The position numbers and the translations under genes were made by a program. 64,000 bases of DNA from Acinetobacter sp. TGL-Y2 (GTDB lineage Bacteria > Pseudomonadota > Gammaproteobacteria > Pseudomonadales > Moraxellaceae), in the NCBI RefSeq assembly GCF_001612555.1, contig NZ_CP015110.1, positions 1,736,001 through 1,800,000 on the forward strand. The letters are read 5' to 3'. The notes under the pieces were generated by a model. That model saw only the letters and a program-made list of their open reading frames with translations. It did no database searches and had not been told where the DNA came from. This document shows positions 9,622 to 17,402 of the stretch, piece after piece. The stretch's first letter is position 1. Each line of letters opens with the position of its first letter.

Positions 9622-10764
9622 ATGCCGAACTTCATAAAGCCTATATATTTGGGTCTACTTTTCCACCCCATGATGTTAATTAGTATTTGTACTGCTGCTA
9701 CACATGCTGATACTTCGGCTATAGCACTTAATTCTCCAGACAACATTGTTTACCCTAATATTGATCGGGGTTTAAGTGAAAATTTTTATCCTAATGAAGC
9801 AAAAACAGCTGAAAAAATCGCAGACATAATTGAAATGTCGATCCGGAAAGAGTATTCCGCAGGATTGGCGCTACGTGATGCACACCCCAAAGCCCATGGC
9901 TGTGTACGCGCAGAGTTTAAGGTAGATGAAACGCTCCCCAAAAACATGGCTCAAGGCATTTTTGTTCCCGGCAAGACATACCAAGCCTGGATTCGTTTTT
10001 CTAATGGATCCAGTAACGCAAAACAGGCGGATATTAAAAAAGATGCTCGGGGCATGGCGATAAAACTTTTGGCAGTACCAGGCAATAAGCTTTTAGATGA
10101 TGCAGCATCCACACAAGATTTTATTATGATTAATCATCCTGTCTTTTTTGCTAATGATCCAGCTCGCTATATGTCGCTTATGCAGGATATAAATAGTGAT
10201 AGATTTCTTAAAAAACTTCATATTCCTTTTGCATTAGGGGCTAAAGGAACTTGGATTGCCTTAAATTCTAGAAATAAAATTTCAAATCCCCTGCAAACCC
10301 GATATTGGTCCATGGTTCCCTACCAGTTAGGACTAGGTTCTGATCGTAAAGCGGTAAAATATTCTGCTAGAGCATGCTCAACAGTAACAGACCCTATGCC
10401 AGCAAAACCGACTCATGATTTTCTGAGAGATACGCTACGAACTAGTCTGCAAAATAGCGATGCATGTATGGAGTTTTTAATACAACCTCGAACATCAAAT
10501 ACTATGTCGGTCGAGGACTCTATGACGGAATGGAAAGAAAGCCAAGCCCCTTTTTACAAGGTAGCAACTATCCGTATTCCTCAGCAAGTTTTTGATACGC
10601 CTGAGCAAAATAAGTTTTGTGAAAACCTCTCCTTTACACCATGGCATACACTAGGTGAACATAAACCGCTTGGAGCAATGAACCGCATGCGAAAAGTGAT
10701 TTATGATCGTATTAGCCAAGTTAGACATGATATGAATTCTACCAACAGATCAGAGCCACATTGA
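9622..10764 (+). CDS. Secreted catalase-family (SrpA/y4iL-like) haem protein
   Basis: 380 residues with an AAGGAG site 8 nt before the ATG. A hydrophobic N-terminus ending near CTAATHADT looks like a signal peptide for periplasmic export. The catalase-like core is seen in HPKAHGCVRAEFKVDETLP, AWIRFSNGSSNAK, KDARGMAIKLL and QDFIMINHPVFF. This short branch of the catalase superfamily is often annotated as catalase family protein, and peroxidase-type activity is inferred. It is the last host gene before the prophage. Confidence 0.8.
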   Translation: MPNFIKPIYLGLLFHPMMLISICTAATHADTSAIALNSPDNIVYPNIDRGLSENFYPNEAKTAEKIADIIEMSIRKEYSAGLALRDAHPKAHGCVRAEFKVDETLPKNMAQGIFVPGKTYQAWIRFSNGSSNAKQADIKKDARGMAIKLLAVPGNKLLDDAASTQDFIMINHPVFFANDPARYMSLMQDINSDRFLKKLHIPFALGAKGTWIALNSRNKISNPLQTRYWSMVPYQLGLGSDRKAVKYSARACSTVTDPMPAKPTHDFLRDTLRTSLQNSDACMEFLIQPRTSNTMSVEDSMTEWKESQAPFYKVATIRIPQQVFDTPEQNKFCENLSFTPWHTLGEHKPLGAMNRMRKVIYDRISQVRHDMNSTNRSEPH

Positions 10765-10787
10765 GATCTACATATGTGAAGTATAAA

Positions 10788-10812
10788 AAAACCACCCTAA
10801 GGTGGTTAGTTT
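10788..10812. terminator. Terminator between the catalase-like gene and prophage
   Basis: AACCACC-CTAA-GGTGGTT with an A-run on one side and a T-rich tract on the other, so it can serve both the + gene ending at 10764 and the - gene ending at 10815. The same core ACCACCCTAAGGTGG recurs at 15598-15612. Confidence 0.75.
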
Positions 10813-10814
10813 TA

Positions 10815-11663
10815 TTATTTAAGTAGTTTGTATCTTTGGTGAGGTAGCGTTTTCAGTTCGAACATATGTTTATAGTCGTATTCGGGTAAAACTATGCTGT
10901 GTTTTTTACATACGTCTGAAATGGCATAGGTCATTGAAAACATACAGTCGTGCATCATAGACACCAGTAATGGATTCAGTTTCCCCAATGTTGGACTATG
11001 GGTATCCCACCAAGACTGAAAGAACTTTGAATACACACAAAGCATTTCTATAGATTGGTTTTCATCTATATGAATACTTCCTTTTGCCTTGATCTGCATG
11101 GTTTCTAGGTAATTCACAGCATCTTGGAAATGAATGGCCAAGAGTTCGCTATAACGTGGAATGCGGAAGTGTTGGTTGTGTCTGCTCCAAAGTTCGGTGC
11201 GTTTCTTTACACTACCCTCGCAACGGCGGTCGACGATTTCTTTGAGTTCAGCTTGTTGTTCTGAGTTAATTTTTACTCGTGTGTCGATTTGCTGTTGCAG
11301 TGTCTCTTTGTCCAGTACGTCGAGTACCCATTTACGAAATTGTTTAGCAATATCTGTTTTGGAAAACATTGCGATTAGATGACAGCCACGAAGTGAAAAG
11401 ATGCGGATCGTTTTAGTTAAATTTTTGTTTTTCTTCGAGACACTCAAATTGAGGGTCTCGACAGAATCATTTGATTTGACAGTTATCGTATTAGTCATTG
11501 ATGGGTTGAACTCATCCTGATTACGATCATACACCTGAGTTACTGCATCCGATTTTGCATAACCAAGCGCTTTAGCTAACTCAGTTGCTGTTAGCCAAAT
11601 TTGACCGTCCTGCTGAACAGGTATGAAATTTACTTCATTGAAACTTAATGCTAAACTACTCAT
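10815..11663 (-). CDS. BRO-N domain phage antirepressor-like protein
   Basis: 282 residues. The N-terminal BRO domain is recognisable in FNEVNFIPVQQDGQIWLTA, TELAKALGYAKSDAVTQVYD and IFSLRGCHLIAMFSKT. BRO-N domains bind DNA and occur in antirepressors of many temperate phages. The C-terminal half is helical with no motif I recognise. A leader hairpin (11694-11721) lies upstream and an Arc-like gene precedes it on the same strand, suggesting an operon regulated by Arc. Confidence 0.8.
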   Translation of the reverse strand: MSSLALSFNEVNFIPVQQDGQIWLTATELAKALGYAKSDAVTQVYDRNQDEFNPSMTNTITVKSNDSVETLNLSVSKKNKNLTKTIRIFSLRGCHLIAMFSKTDIAKQFRKWVLDVLDKETLQQQIDTRVKINSEQQAELKEIVDRRCEGSVKKRTELWSRHNQHFRIPRYSELLAIHFQDAVNYLETMQIKAKGSIHIDENQSIEMLCVYSKFFQSWWDTHSPTLGKLNPLLVSMMHDCMFSMTYAISDVCKKHSIVLPEYDYKHMFELKTLPHQRYKLLK

Positions 11664-11693
11664 GTTTTTACTTCCTTAGTAATGACTTCAATC

Positions 11694-11721
11694 AAGCCCG
11701 ACCGTCCAAAGTTCTGGGCTT
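11694..11721 (-). promoter_or_regulatory. Leader hairpin upstream of the BRO gene
   Basis: On the minus strand the stem AAGCCC/GGGCTT encloses AGAACTTTGGACGGTC and is followed by TGATTG, about 30 nt before the BRO start. A near-identical element precedes the early gene at 57065. It may be an attenuator or a protein-binding leader. Confidence 0.45.
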
Positions 11722-11739
11722 TTTTGTTGTCTGTGATAT

Positions 11740-11892
11740 TCATGCTTTCGCATTCTCTTGGTTTAATAAAAGTTGAACAGCCTTATTGATTAAATAATTC
11801 ATTGAACGCTCTTCATTCGCAGCTTTTTCTTTTAGTTGCTTATGCAACTCAGGTGGAATACGTACTGCTACCTGTGTGTCGTGACGCGCCAC
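11740..11892 (-). CDS. Arc-family (ribbon-helix-helix) DNA-binding protein
   Basis: 50 residues from a GTG at 11892 with an ideal AGGAG site 6 nt upstream. The protein reads MARHDTQVAVRIPPELHKQL, then KEKAANEERSMNYLINKAVQ. The strand-helix-helix pattern is that of Arc/MetJ repressors, which bind as dimers with the N-terminal strand in the major groove. It is divergent from a second Arc-type gene at 12003, with palindromic candidate operators between them. Confidence 0.75.
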   Translation of the reverse strand: MARHDTQVAVRIPPELHKQLKEKAANEERSMNYLINKAVQLLLNQENAKA

Positions 11893-11910
11893 TTTGATCT
11901 CCTAAATAAA

Positions 11911-11962
11911 GCACGGTGATCACATTAAAGCACAGCACTTCATTGCTGTAAAGCACCGTGAT
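11911..11962. promoter_or_regulatory. Palindromic operator region between divergent Arc genes
   Basis: Nested inverted repeats: outer CACGGTG (11912-11918) and CACCGTG (11954-11960); inner ACAGCA (11932-11937) and TGCTGT (11944-11949); and the palindrome GTGATCAC (11916-11923). They sit between the divergent starts at 11892 and 12003, as expected for RHH repressor binding and autoregulation. Confidence 0.55.
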
Positions 11963-12002
11963 GTAATATTATTCTTTACATCAGTAATAGAGTCTTTCGC
12001 AC

Positions 12003-12233
12003 ATGGCACGCAATGATCCTCAAATGAACCTCCGTGTACCCATGGAGTTGAAAGAAAATATAGAAAAAGCAGCATTTGAAAATGGTCGCACTATTACGGC
12101 TGAAGCTGTTTACCGTCTTGAGCAAAGTTTTAGCTCTAAAAACCAATCTACAGATTATTCAGAAATAAATAACAAAATTAATGATTTAACAAAATTAATT
12201 GAAATTATGCTAAAAAAACAAGAAGGAAAATAA
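12003..12233 (+). CDS. Arc-family DNA-binding protein
   Basis: 76 residues. The N-terminus MARNDPQMNLRVPMELKENI then EKAAFENGRTITAEAVYRLE is a ribbon-helix-helix domain (PF03869-like). The C-terminal third is helical and probably mediates oligomerisation. Its stop is 1 nt before the ATG of the TerD-HNH gene, with AAGGAA inside its 3' end acting as the RBS, so the two are translationally linked and the regulator probably represses the pair. Confidence 0.8.
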   Translation: MARNDPQMNLRVPMELKENIEKAAFENGRTITAEAVYRLEQSFSSKNQSTDYSEINNKINDLTKLIEIMLKKQEGK

Positions 12234-12234
12234 A

Positions 12235-13764
12235 ATGGAATTAGTTGCTGGGGCGAATACGATTATACCAACATCACCAATAAGCATTGAAATTCAAATC
12301 TTTGGTATAGACAGTTCTGAACTGGACTTTAGTGCATATTCTCTAGCAACAAATGCTAAGGTTTGTAGTGATGATGATATGATTTTCTATGGTCAATTAC
12401 ATAATAAATCCCAAACAATTAAACTTATCCAAACGTCCTCAAGTGTTTATTTTCAAATTAATCTCCCAGAATTAAGCCCTCAAATTAATAAAATTTCTAT
12501 TTGTGCAACCTTGGCAGATGAACAACAAAATTTTTCCTCTATAAACTATCTTAATATTAAAATTAAAAACTCAAACGTTATTGCGACAAGTAGAATTACA
12601 GGACAACATCGCTCAGAAGTTGCTTTAATTATTGGCGAGTTCTATAGATATCAACAAAGCTGGAAATTCAGATTTATATCTCAAGGCTTTAATGGTGGTT
12701 TAAAGTCTCTAGCTGAGCATTTTGGGGTTAACATTGCAGATGAGCAACCTCTCTCCGAAGTATCACCTCCCCCTATTCCCTCTCAAGCGACCAGTGACAC
12801 AACCCCAAATATTAGTAATACATTAAGAGACATTTTTTTATCACCTTTAAAACTGATTGAAAAACGTAAAAAGCAGAAGGAACTTCAATTAAAGCAGAAA
12901 GAATTTCAATCTAAATTAAGCCAATATTTATCAGATGGAAAATTAACGAATCAAGAAAGGCAACAGTTGGATGAATTTTGCATCGAACATAAATTGGATA
13001 AACAGCAATTATTTAAACAATCAAGCTTATTGATCAATAACTTTTTACATTTCACTTTAGCTAATATCATTGCAGATCGATTCGTTGGCAAAGATGAGCA
13101 TGACTTTATAAATTGTTTATGTGACTATTTCCAACCAGATCAAAGTATTATTTCAGAAATAAAAAATACCATTCAAAGAGTTAACAATATTGAAAAAATT
13201 AAAAAAGGCGATGTAAAGCTAATTCAAACCAATGAAATTGTTGTTAAGAATTCTGAATTAATCTATCTACACCAAAAAGATGTATTATTAACTGTGCAGC
13301 GTAAAAATGCTAATAATGTCGAACGCTACCGTGGTGATCTTTTTGTTACAAGTGAAAGGATTATTTACAAATCCGATAAACCCAAAAACATCTTAATATC
13401 CAATATTATTTCTTATGAAAGTAATAAAAATATGATCTTTATTACATCAAAAACGGCAAATAATTCAGGCGAATTTTACATTGGTAAAGATGTTGATTTT
13501 GTGGAAGCTCATATTGAGCAATCAGTAAAGCGTTTTCATCGACAAATTGATTTACGTCAATCTACAAACAACACCAGACATATAACACAAGAAACTCGTA
13601 ATACCGTTTGGCAGCGTTGCAATGGAAGATGTGTGGAATGTAGCTCTACCTCATATTTAGAATTTGATCATATTATCCCATTTTCAAAAGGTGGTTCGAA
13701 TTCTGAAAATAATATTCAACTATTATGTCGAGCATGTAACTTAAATAAAAGTGATAGAATTTAA
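12235..13764 (+). CDS. TerD / TerB-like / PH-like / HNH fusion nuclease
   Basis: 509 residues with several modules. Residues 1-165: TerD-type domain (ELVAGANTIIP, FGIDSSELDFSAYSLATNAK, GEFYRYQQSWKFRFISQGF). Residues 205-320: a lysine/glutamine-rich helical region with SDGKLTNQERQQLDEFC, like TerB. Residues 325-430: a PH/GRAM-like beta domain (VLLTVQRKNANNVERYRGDL, FVTSERIIYKSD). Residues 450-505: an HNH endonuclease with paired cysteines CVEC and CRAC, DHIIPFSKGG and N residues. TerD proteins bind calcium and are predicted to take part in stress or defence complexes; the HNH part should cut DNA. It is a prophage accessory gene coupled to an Arc regulator. The exact architecture is unusual to me. 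Confidence 0.75.
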   Translation: MELVAGANTIIPTSPISIEIQIFGIDSSELDFSAYSLATNAKVCSDDDMIFYGQLHNKSQTIKLIQTSSSVYFQINLPELSPQINKISICATLADEQQNFSSINYLNIKIKNSNVIATSRITGQHRSEVALIIGEFYRYQQSWKFRFISQGFNGGLKSLAEHFGVNIADEQPLSEVSPPPIPSQATSDTTPNISNTLRDIFLSPLKLIEKRKKQKELQLKQKEFQSKLSQYLSDGKLTNQERQQLDEFCIEHKLDKQQLFKQSSLLINNFLHFTLANIIADRFVGKDEHDFINCLCDYFQPDQSIISEIKNTIQRVNNIEKIKKGDVKLIQTNEIVVKNSELIYLHQKDVLLTVQRKNANNVERYRGDLFVTSERIIYKSDKPKNILISNIISYESNKNMIFITSKTANNSGEFYIGKDVDFVEAHIEQSVKRFHRQIDLRQSTNNTRHITQETRNTVWQRCNGRCVECSSTSYLEFDHIIPFSKGGSNSENNIQLLCRACNLNKSDRI

Positions 13765-13766
13765 AA

Positions 13767-13786
13767 AAAGCACCTTAAGGTGCTTT
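13767..13786. terminator. Bidirectional terminator
   Basis: AAAGCACCTTAAGGTGCTTT is a perfect 20-bp palindrome in an A-rich/T-rich context, between the convergent TerD-HNH gene and the HEPN gene. Confidence 0.8.
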
Positions 13787-13794
13787 CTTTATAC

Positions 13795-14751
13795 CTATTC
13801 AGCCATCATCTTTTCCCATTTATAATTGCAATATGAACAACGCCCTTCAAATACTTCAGCTTCCGATGGATGAGCTTTTTCACTACATAAATCGCAAACT
13901 AAATTGTTTTCGACACCGCATGCTACACAAAACCCTTCATAGTATAAAAAAAAACCTCCACATTCAGGACAACTGCAACTAATATCTTCTTCGCCACTCA
14001 TAATATCCCGATGACTTAAAGCATATTTTTTTTCAAATAAGTCTGTTACAACTTCTTCATAAACAAACTCATCATTGCAAGATCGACAGCTATAAGAAGT
14101 ACTATCAGCGCTTATATCTTGATCTGTTGAAGTAATTAGCTCAGATCCACATTCCAAGCATTTAATATCTAAAAATGCATTAGAAATTGTTTCATTGAAA
14201 TAAGTAAGTGATTTTAGTTTATCAATGCAAAATGCTTTATCTCTATTATAAACTTCTTCTATTTTTTGCATTACATCATACACGCCCTCACCTAAAAGCT
14301 CTCGTGGATCCTCCTCTAAATAGTCTCTAATAAAATTTGCAATTACCAAAAAGGAATTTGAAACCATTTTTTGTACAGATCCAGCAGAAACTGGAGAGTG
14401 ATAATGCTCTATATCATTTCTATATCTATTAATCTCATCCAGTCTTTTCCAATCTGTTTCAATTTTTAAACTGTGAAAGCGGTCTTTTATACCTTGCACA
14501 TCAACTGTTTTTTTACCTTCACCTATCCAAATTAATTCACCATCTTCCATTCTCGGCATAATTTTTTGCTTAATAAGCACCTCATCAGAATCTGATGGAC
14601 TCAACTCACTAAGCTGATGTTTAAAGAGGAGTAAAATTCCAGCAAAAATATTTCTTGTACACGAAACAAATCGTCACTCGTCAGTTTGCGCAAATTCGTA
14701 GTCTTCAACTCCAAGTGCAATTGAATCTAGTGCATTTTTTAAAATTGACAT
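13795..14751 (-). pseudogene. HEPN domain plus zinc-ribbon protein, interrupted by in-frame TGA
   Basis: An ATG at 14751 starts MSILKNALDSIALGVEDYEF then AQTDE, then a TGA at 14674-14676. The same frame then runs open for 292 more codons to 13795. One base change (CGA to TGA) explains it; the full protein would be 318 residues. An internal TTG at 14604 could only restart after the first 49 codons. The middle carries RNDIEH, an R-x4-H motif with a polar residue after Arg, as in HEPN ribonucleases. The C-terminal half holds about four CxxC pairs (CLECG/CRSC, CPEC/CVAC, CDLC/CSYC). HEPN proteins often act as toxin or defence RNases. It is convergent with the TerD-HNH gene. Confidence 0.65.
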
Positions 14752-14813
14752 TAATTACACCTATACAAAACTATTTAAAGAATATATTTTTGTTAGAAAA
14801 TCTAACTCTATTT

Positions 14814-15479
14814 TTATGCAGTAGCATCTATTTCACTGTCATTTTTTTCTTCAGTGCTCTGCATCTTAAAAGCATCTTTCTTAAAATCATTAAGGAAGAC
14901 ACCACAACTCGCATATCTTTCAACATACATTAAACAGTAGTAACCAATTACCAAAAATACAGTTGGAACCACAATCATTAAAACTATAAGCAACGGCATA
15001 CCCTTTTCATATGAATTAACTATCCATGCAATATACTTATTCATAATTACAAAAGGAATTAATCCAATAAATGCTGATGCAAAATATCCTACAAAGAAAA
15101 AAAGTGCTGTGTACCAATGTGACTTACGCTTAAATCCTGTAACGTCCCCTGCATCATCCCTTTCACGCGTCAACATTCCTCTAATCTTTACATACTCTCT
15201 TATCCATAAGTCTGCATTTTCATATTGCGAGAAAAACTTTGCTTCGCTATAGGTTAGCGCATCATTATTAAAAAGAGATTTAGCTAATCTGTCTTTATAC
15301 AAAGCTGATCTCTTTTCTACTTCTTGTGATTCAAACTCAAGTGCTAATTTTAAGGCTTCTGCCTTGCTTTCTTTGCTATGTTTTAAATGAGCTAGTTTAT
15401 TATTCAAGAATGCTAATATGATTGGCACAACAAGAACAGCTAATACCCCACCAATTTTTAATAAAATTTCCATTGTCAT
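14814..15479 (-). CDS. Integral membrane protein, unknown function
   Basis: 221 residues. Hydrophobic segments are at about residues 5-26, 125-147 and 160-187, with a charged coiled-coil-like cytosolic region between the first two (SKESKAEALKLALEFESQEV). I recognise no family. It lies upstream of the HEPN gene on the same strand (stop 14814, HEPN ATG 14751), so the two may be co-transcribed. A membrane partner for a nuclease effector is possible but unproven. Confidence 0.6.
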   Translation of the reverse strand: MTMEILLKIGGVLAVLVVPIILAFLNNKLAHLKHSKESKAEALKLALEFESQEVEKRSALYKDRLAKSLFNNDALTYSEAKFFSQYENADLWIREYVKIRGMLTRERDDAGDVTGFKRKSHWYTALFFFVGYFASAFIGLIPFVIMNKYIAWIVNSYEKGMPLLIVLMIVVPTVFLVIGYYCLMYVERYASCGVFLNDFKKDAFKMQSTEEKNDSEIDATA

Positions 15480-15596
15480 GTTTTTATGAAATAAAAGTTT
15501 GATTTAGGACTAATTCTAAATTTTGTCAACCCACTTTTAGGACTCAAACTAGGATTTGTCAACCAAACTGTATTCCTTTAATTTTTCAAACAATAA

Positions 15597-15617
15597 AAAC
15601 CACCCTAAGGTGGCTAG
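15597..15617 (-). terminator. Terminator after the HTH gene
   Basis: ACCACC-CTAA-GGTGGCT, read on the minus strand into TTTTATTG, directly after the stop at 15621. Its core is the same as in the terminator at 10788-10812. Confidence 0.65.
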
Positions 15618-15620
15618 TTA

Positions 15621-16079
15621 TTACCTTGTCTCGGACTCATTGTGTTTCCAAGATTTATTATGATTATATGAAAAACTAATACTGCTTGATGCATGTACTC
15701 TTTCTTGGTCATTGAGCTTTTCTATCATTTCTTTCAACTCGCCGCCGCCATGAGCATGCTCTTTATAGAGTGCGCGTAAAAATCGATCAGCAGGCTTCCC
15801 TATATCACCACGATCAGTTTCCCAGTTGCGCACACTTGACTCATTAACACCAATCAAGCCTGCTAAATTTTTCTGAGAAAGATTGAGTTCTTTTCTGAGA
15901 AAACGAATTTCTTCACCATTTAGTTCAGGTTTTTCATTGATCAAATACAAACCGATGGTCTTATGAAGCTCGTTAACTGATGCAATAGAAACCAACTCAC
16001 CATAGAGCTCATCTTCTTCAATTTTATAACCATCGTGTAGCCAAACATTACTCAAACCACACTCTTCATAGTGATACAT
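15621..16079 (-). CDS. HTH antitoxin-like regulator (MqsA/HigA type)
   Basis: 152 residues. The N-terminus MYHYEECGLSNVWLHDGYKI is the conserved start of a phage and plasmid HTH family annotated as MqsA-like antitoxins. A lambda-type HTH follows (LNLSQKNLAGLIGVNESSVR then NWETDRGDIGKPADRFLRAL). The C-terminus is polar. Directly upstream on the same strand is a short open tail that looks like the end of a small toxin, cut off by a palindrome, so this is probably an orphan antitoxin kept as a regulator. Confidence 0.75.
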   Translation of the reverse strand: MYHYEECGLSNVWLHDGYKIEEDELYGELVSIASVNELHKTIGLYLINEKPELNGEEIRFLRKELNLSQKNLAGLIGVNESSVRNWETDRGDIGKPADRFLRALYKEHAHGGGELKEMIEKLNDQERVHASSSISFSYNHNKSWKHNESETR

Positions 16080-16087
16080 AATTGAAC

Positions 16088-16180
16088 CTATTCTTTAAAT
16101 GCAGTAACTACAATAGAAAAATCCCCATCCTCTTCGCTTTTTATCACTACAACAACTGTAATGTATTCGCCTGCTGACCG
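16088..16180 (-). pseudogene. C-terminal remnant of a probable toxin gene
   Basis: On the minus strand an open frame ends at TAG 16088-16090, 8 nt before the HTH start. Its codons read SAGEYITVVVVIKSEEDGDF then SIVVTAFKE, a beta-strand-rich tail like those of RelE/DUF4258-type toxins that usually precede this antitoxin. Upstream the frame meets a stop inside the palindrome at 16177-16195, so only about 30 codons remain. The identification rests on context and composition. Confidence 0.4.
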
Positions 16181-16200
16181 CTAATAATTAGCGGTATTTT
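16177..16200 (+). terminator. Terminator-like palindrome
   Basis: ACCGCTAATAATTAGCGGT followed by ATTTTTATT. It marks the breakpoint of the toxin remnant. No plus-strand gene ends here, so it may have arrived with the deletion. The stretch 16201-16345 shows no gene. Confidence 0.5.
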
Positions 16201-16345
16201 TATTATTGAGTAAATATGCATGCTTTGCAAGCATCGTGCTAAATATTTACCCTTTTATAACGTATAAGACTTTAAGCTAATCATATTGAGTCAAATTCCT
16301 CAAAATTGTTAGACTCCTTCTAAATAGCTGACTTTAATATAATTT

Positions 16346-16567
16346 ATGAAATTTTTACTCATTTTAGTTTTGGGGTTCACTTCCATCCAAGCTTATGCAA
16401 AAAAATGTGCTGACTTCAGCAATCAAAAGCAAGCTCAGTCTTGGTACGAACAACGCAAGAAATCAGGTCAAACAGGTTGGAAAAGTTTAGACCGCGACGG
16501 CGATGGCCAAGCATGTGATTGCTTGCCTGGAGGAAATGGTAAGAAGTGTCCTAAGAAGAAAAAATAA
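16346..16567 (+). CDS. Secreted Excalibur-domain protein
   Basis: 73 residues. A signal peptide (about residues 1-18, ending AYAKK) is followed by CADFSNQKQAQSWYEQRKKS and LDRDGDGQACDCLPGG. The Dx-Dx-DG-x-x-C core is the Excalibur calcium-binding motif, with four cysteines likely to form disulfides. Such small proteins occur singly in phages and plasmids, often near nuclease or envelope genes. It is plus-strand, opposite to the lysis genes, so probably an independently expressed accessory gene. Confidence 0.75.
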   Translation: MKFLLILVLGFTSIQAYAKKCADFSNQKQAQSWYEQRKKSGQTGWKSLDRDGDGQACDCLPGGNGKKCPKKKK

Positions 16568-16628
16568 AATCTGTTATGTTCAATGGATTTCTGTGCATCC
16601 TGATAACAGGAAGCACAGCATTAAAAGC

Positions 16629-17402
16629 CTAATTACGCTTTTCATATTCAATCAATACTTTTGCCACCGCTTTTGCAGCAGTCCAGTACTTCGCATTAAA
16701 TTGCGCTAATTCAACTTCACTAGAAATAAAACCAAGCTCCACGATTAAGCCACCATTACTGATAAACCCTAGTTTTCCTCGTGCTGACTGACTTTGATCA
16801 ATCCAACCATTATCTCCACGTAGACGACTACCAAATATGCCAGCAACTGCTTTAGATAAATCCTGTGCAAGTTTCTTGTCTTTAGGTAGCGCAATCGTTT
16901 CAATGCCGTTTGCTTGCTTTGATACGGCTGCATTCATGTGGAATTCAACTGCGACAGACGAGCCCTGAATCAGCTTAATGGCTGAATTTAAATCTTGGTT
17001 AAGTGTGCCAACACCATCTGTTTTATATTGAATGCCTGCTTCACGTAGATAGTAAGCAACCGCATTACGAAATTGAGAGACCAATTCGGCTTCTTTAAAT
17101 TTACTATTTACTGCACCCGGATCTTTATTCGAATGCCCTGCTGTCACTGTGACAAATTGATTTACTTCATGTAATTCAGGCTGCTTTTTCAAACGTGCCA
17201 ATATCATTGCCACCCCCACAAAACATCCGACGTATTCTTGCCATTGCTCTGGAATATGATTTTTCAGGTCCTGAGGGATGATATGCCATACCTGCACAAA
17301 TTGATCTGCGAACAAAATCAAGGCATAAAAAATGGCGCTCAATGCGCCAACTTGTACCGACTTGAGTTTCCAAGCCTGTTTCCAATCTTCAATTAATTTC
17401 AT
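16629..17402 (-). CDS. Endolysin: N-terminal membrane segments plus N-acetylmuramoyl-L-alanine amidase
   Basis: 257 residues. The first 70 carry two hydrophobic segments (ALSAIFYALILFADQF and EYVGCFVGVAMILARL) resembling a small holin or signal anchor. From about residue 82 comes an amidase_3 domain: VTAGHSNKDPGAV (first zinc His), KEAELV (zinc Glu), EFHMNAA (second zinc His) and LIVELGFIS (catalytic Glu). It cleaves the amide between muramic acid and the stem peptide. Fusing holin-like helices to the enzyme would tether it to the membrane before lysis. Its start overlaps the stop of the upstream gene. Confidence 0.8.
   Translation of the reverse strand: MKLIEDWKQAWKLKSVQVGALSAIFYALILFADQFVQVWHIIPQDLKNHIPEQWQEYVGCFVGVAMILARLKKQPELHEVNQFVTVTAGHSNKDPGAVNSKFKEAELVSQFRNAVAYYLREAGIQYKTDGVGTLNQDLNSAIKLIQGSSVAVEFHMNAAVSKQANGIETIALPKDKKLAQDLSKAVAGIFGSRLRGDNGWIDQSQSARGKLGFISNGGLIVELGFISSEVELAQFNAKYWTAAKAVAKVLIEYEKRN

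Noticed and set aside
9622..10764. Catalase-like gene as part of the prophage cargo
   Set aside because: It lies outside the first phage gene beyond a bidirectional terminator and shows no phage context; treated as host, although without an att site this is not certain.
14671..14676. In-frame TGA in the HEPN gene as selenocysteine
   Set aside because: No SECIS-like hairpin was seen after it, and the neighbouring residues (DE-stop-RF) fit a simple Arg codon change.
10791..15612. Repeat ACCACCCTAAGGTGG at 10791 and 15598 as possible att or insertion-element ends
   Set aside because: Both copies are terminator stem-loops with T-tracts placed right after stop codons; similar stems with different loops occur elsewhere in the prophage.
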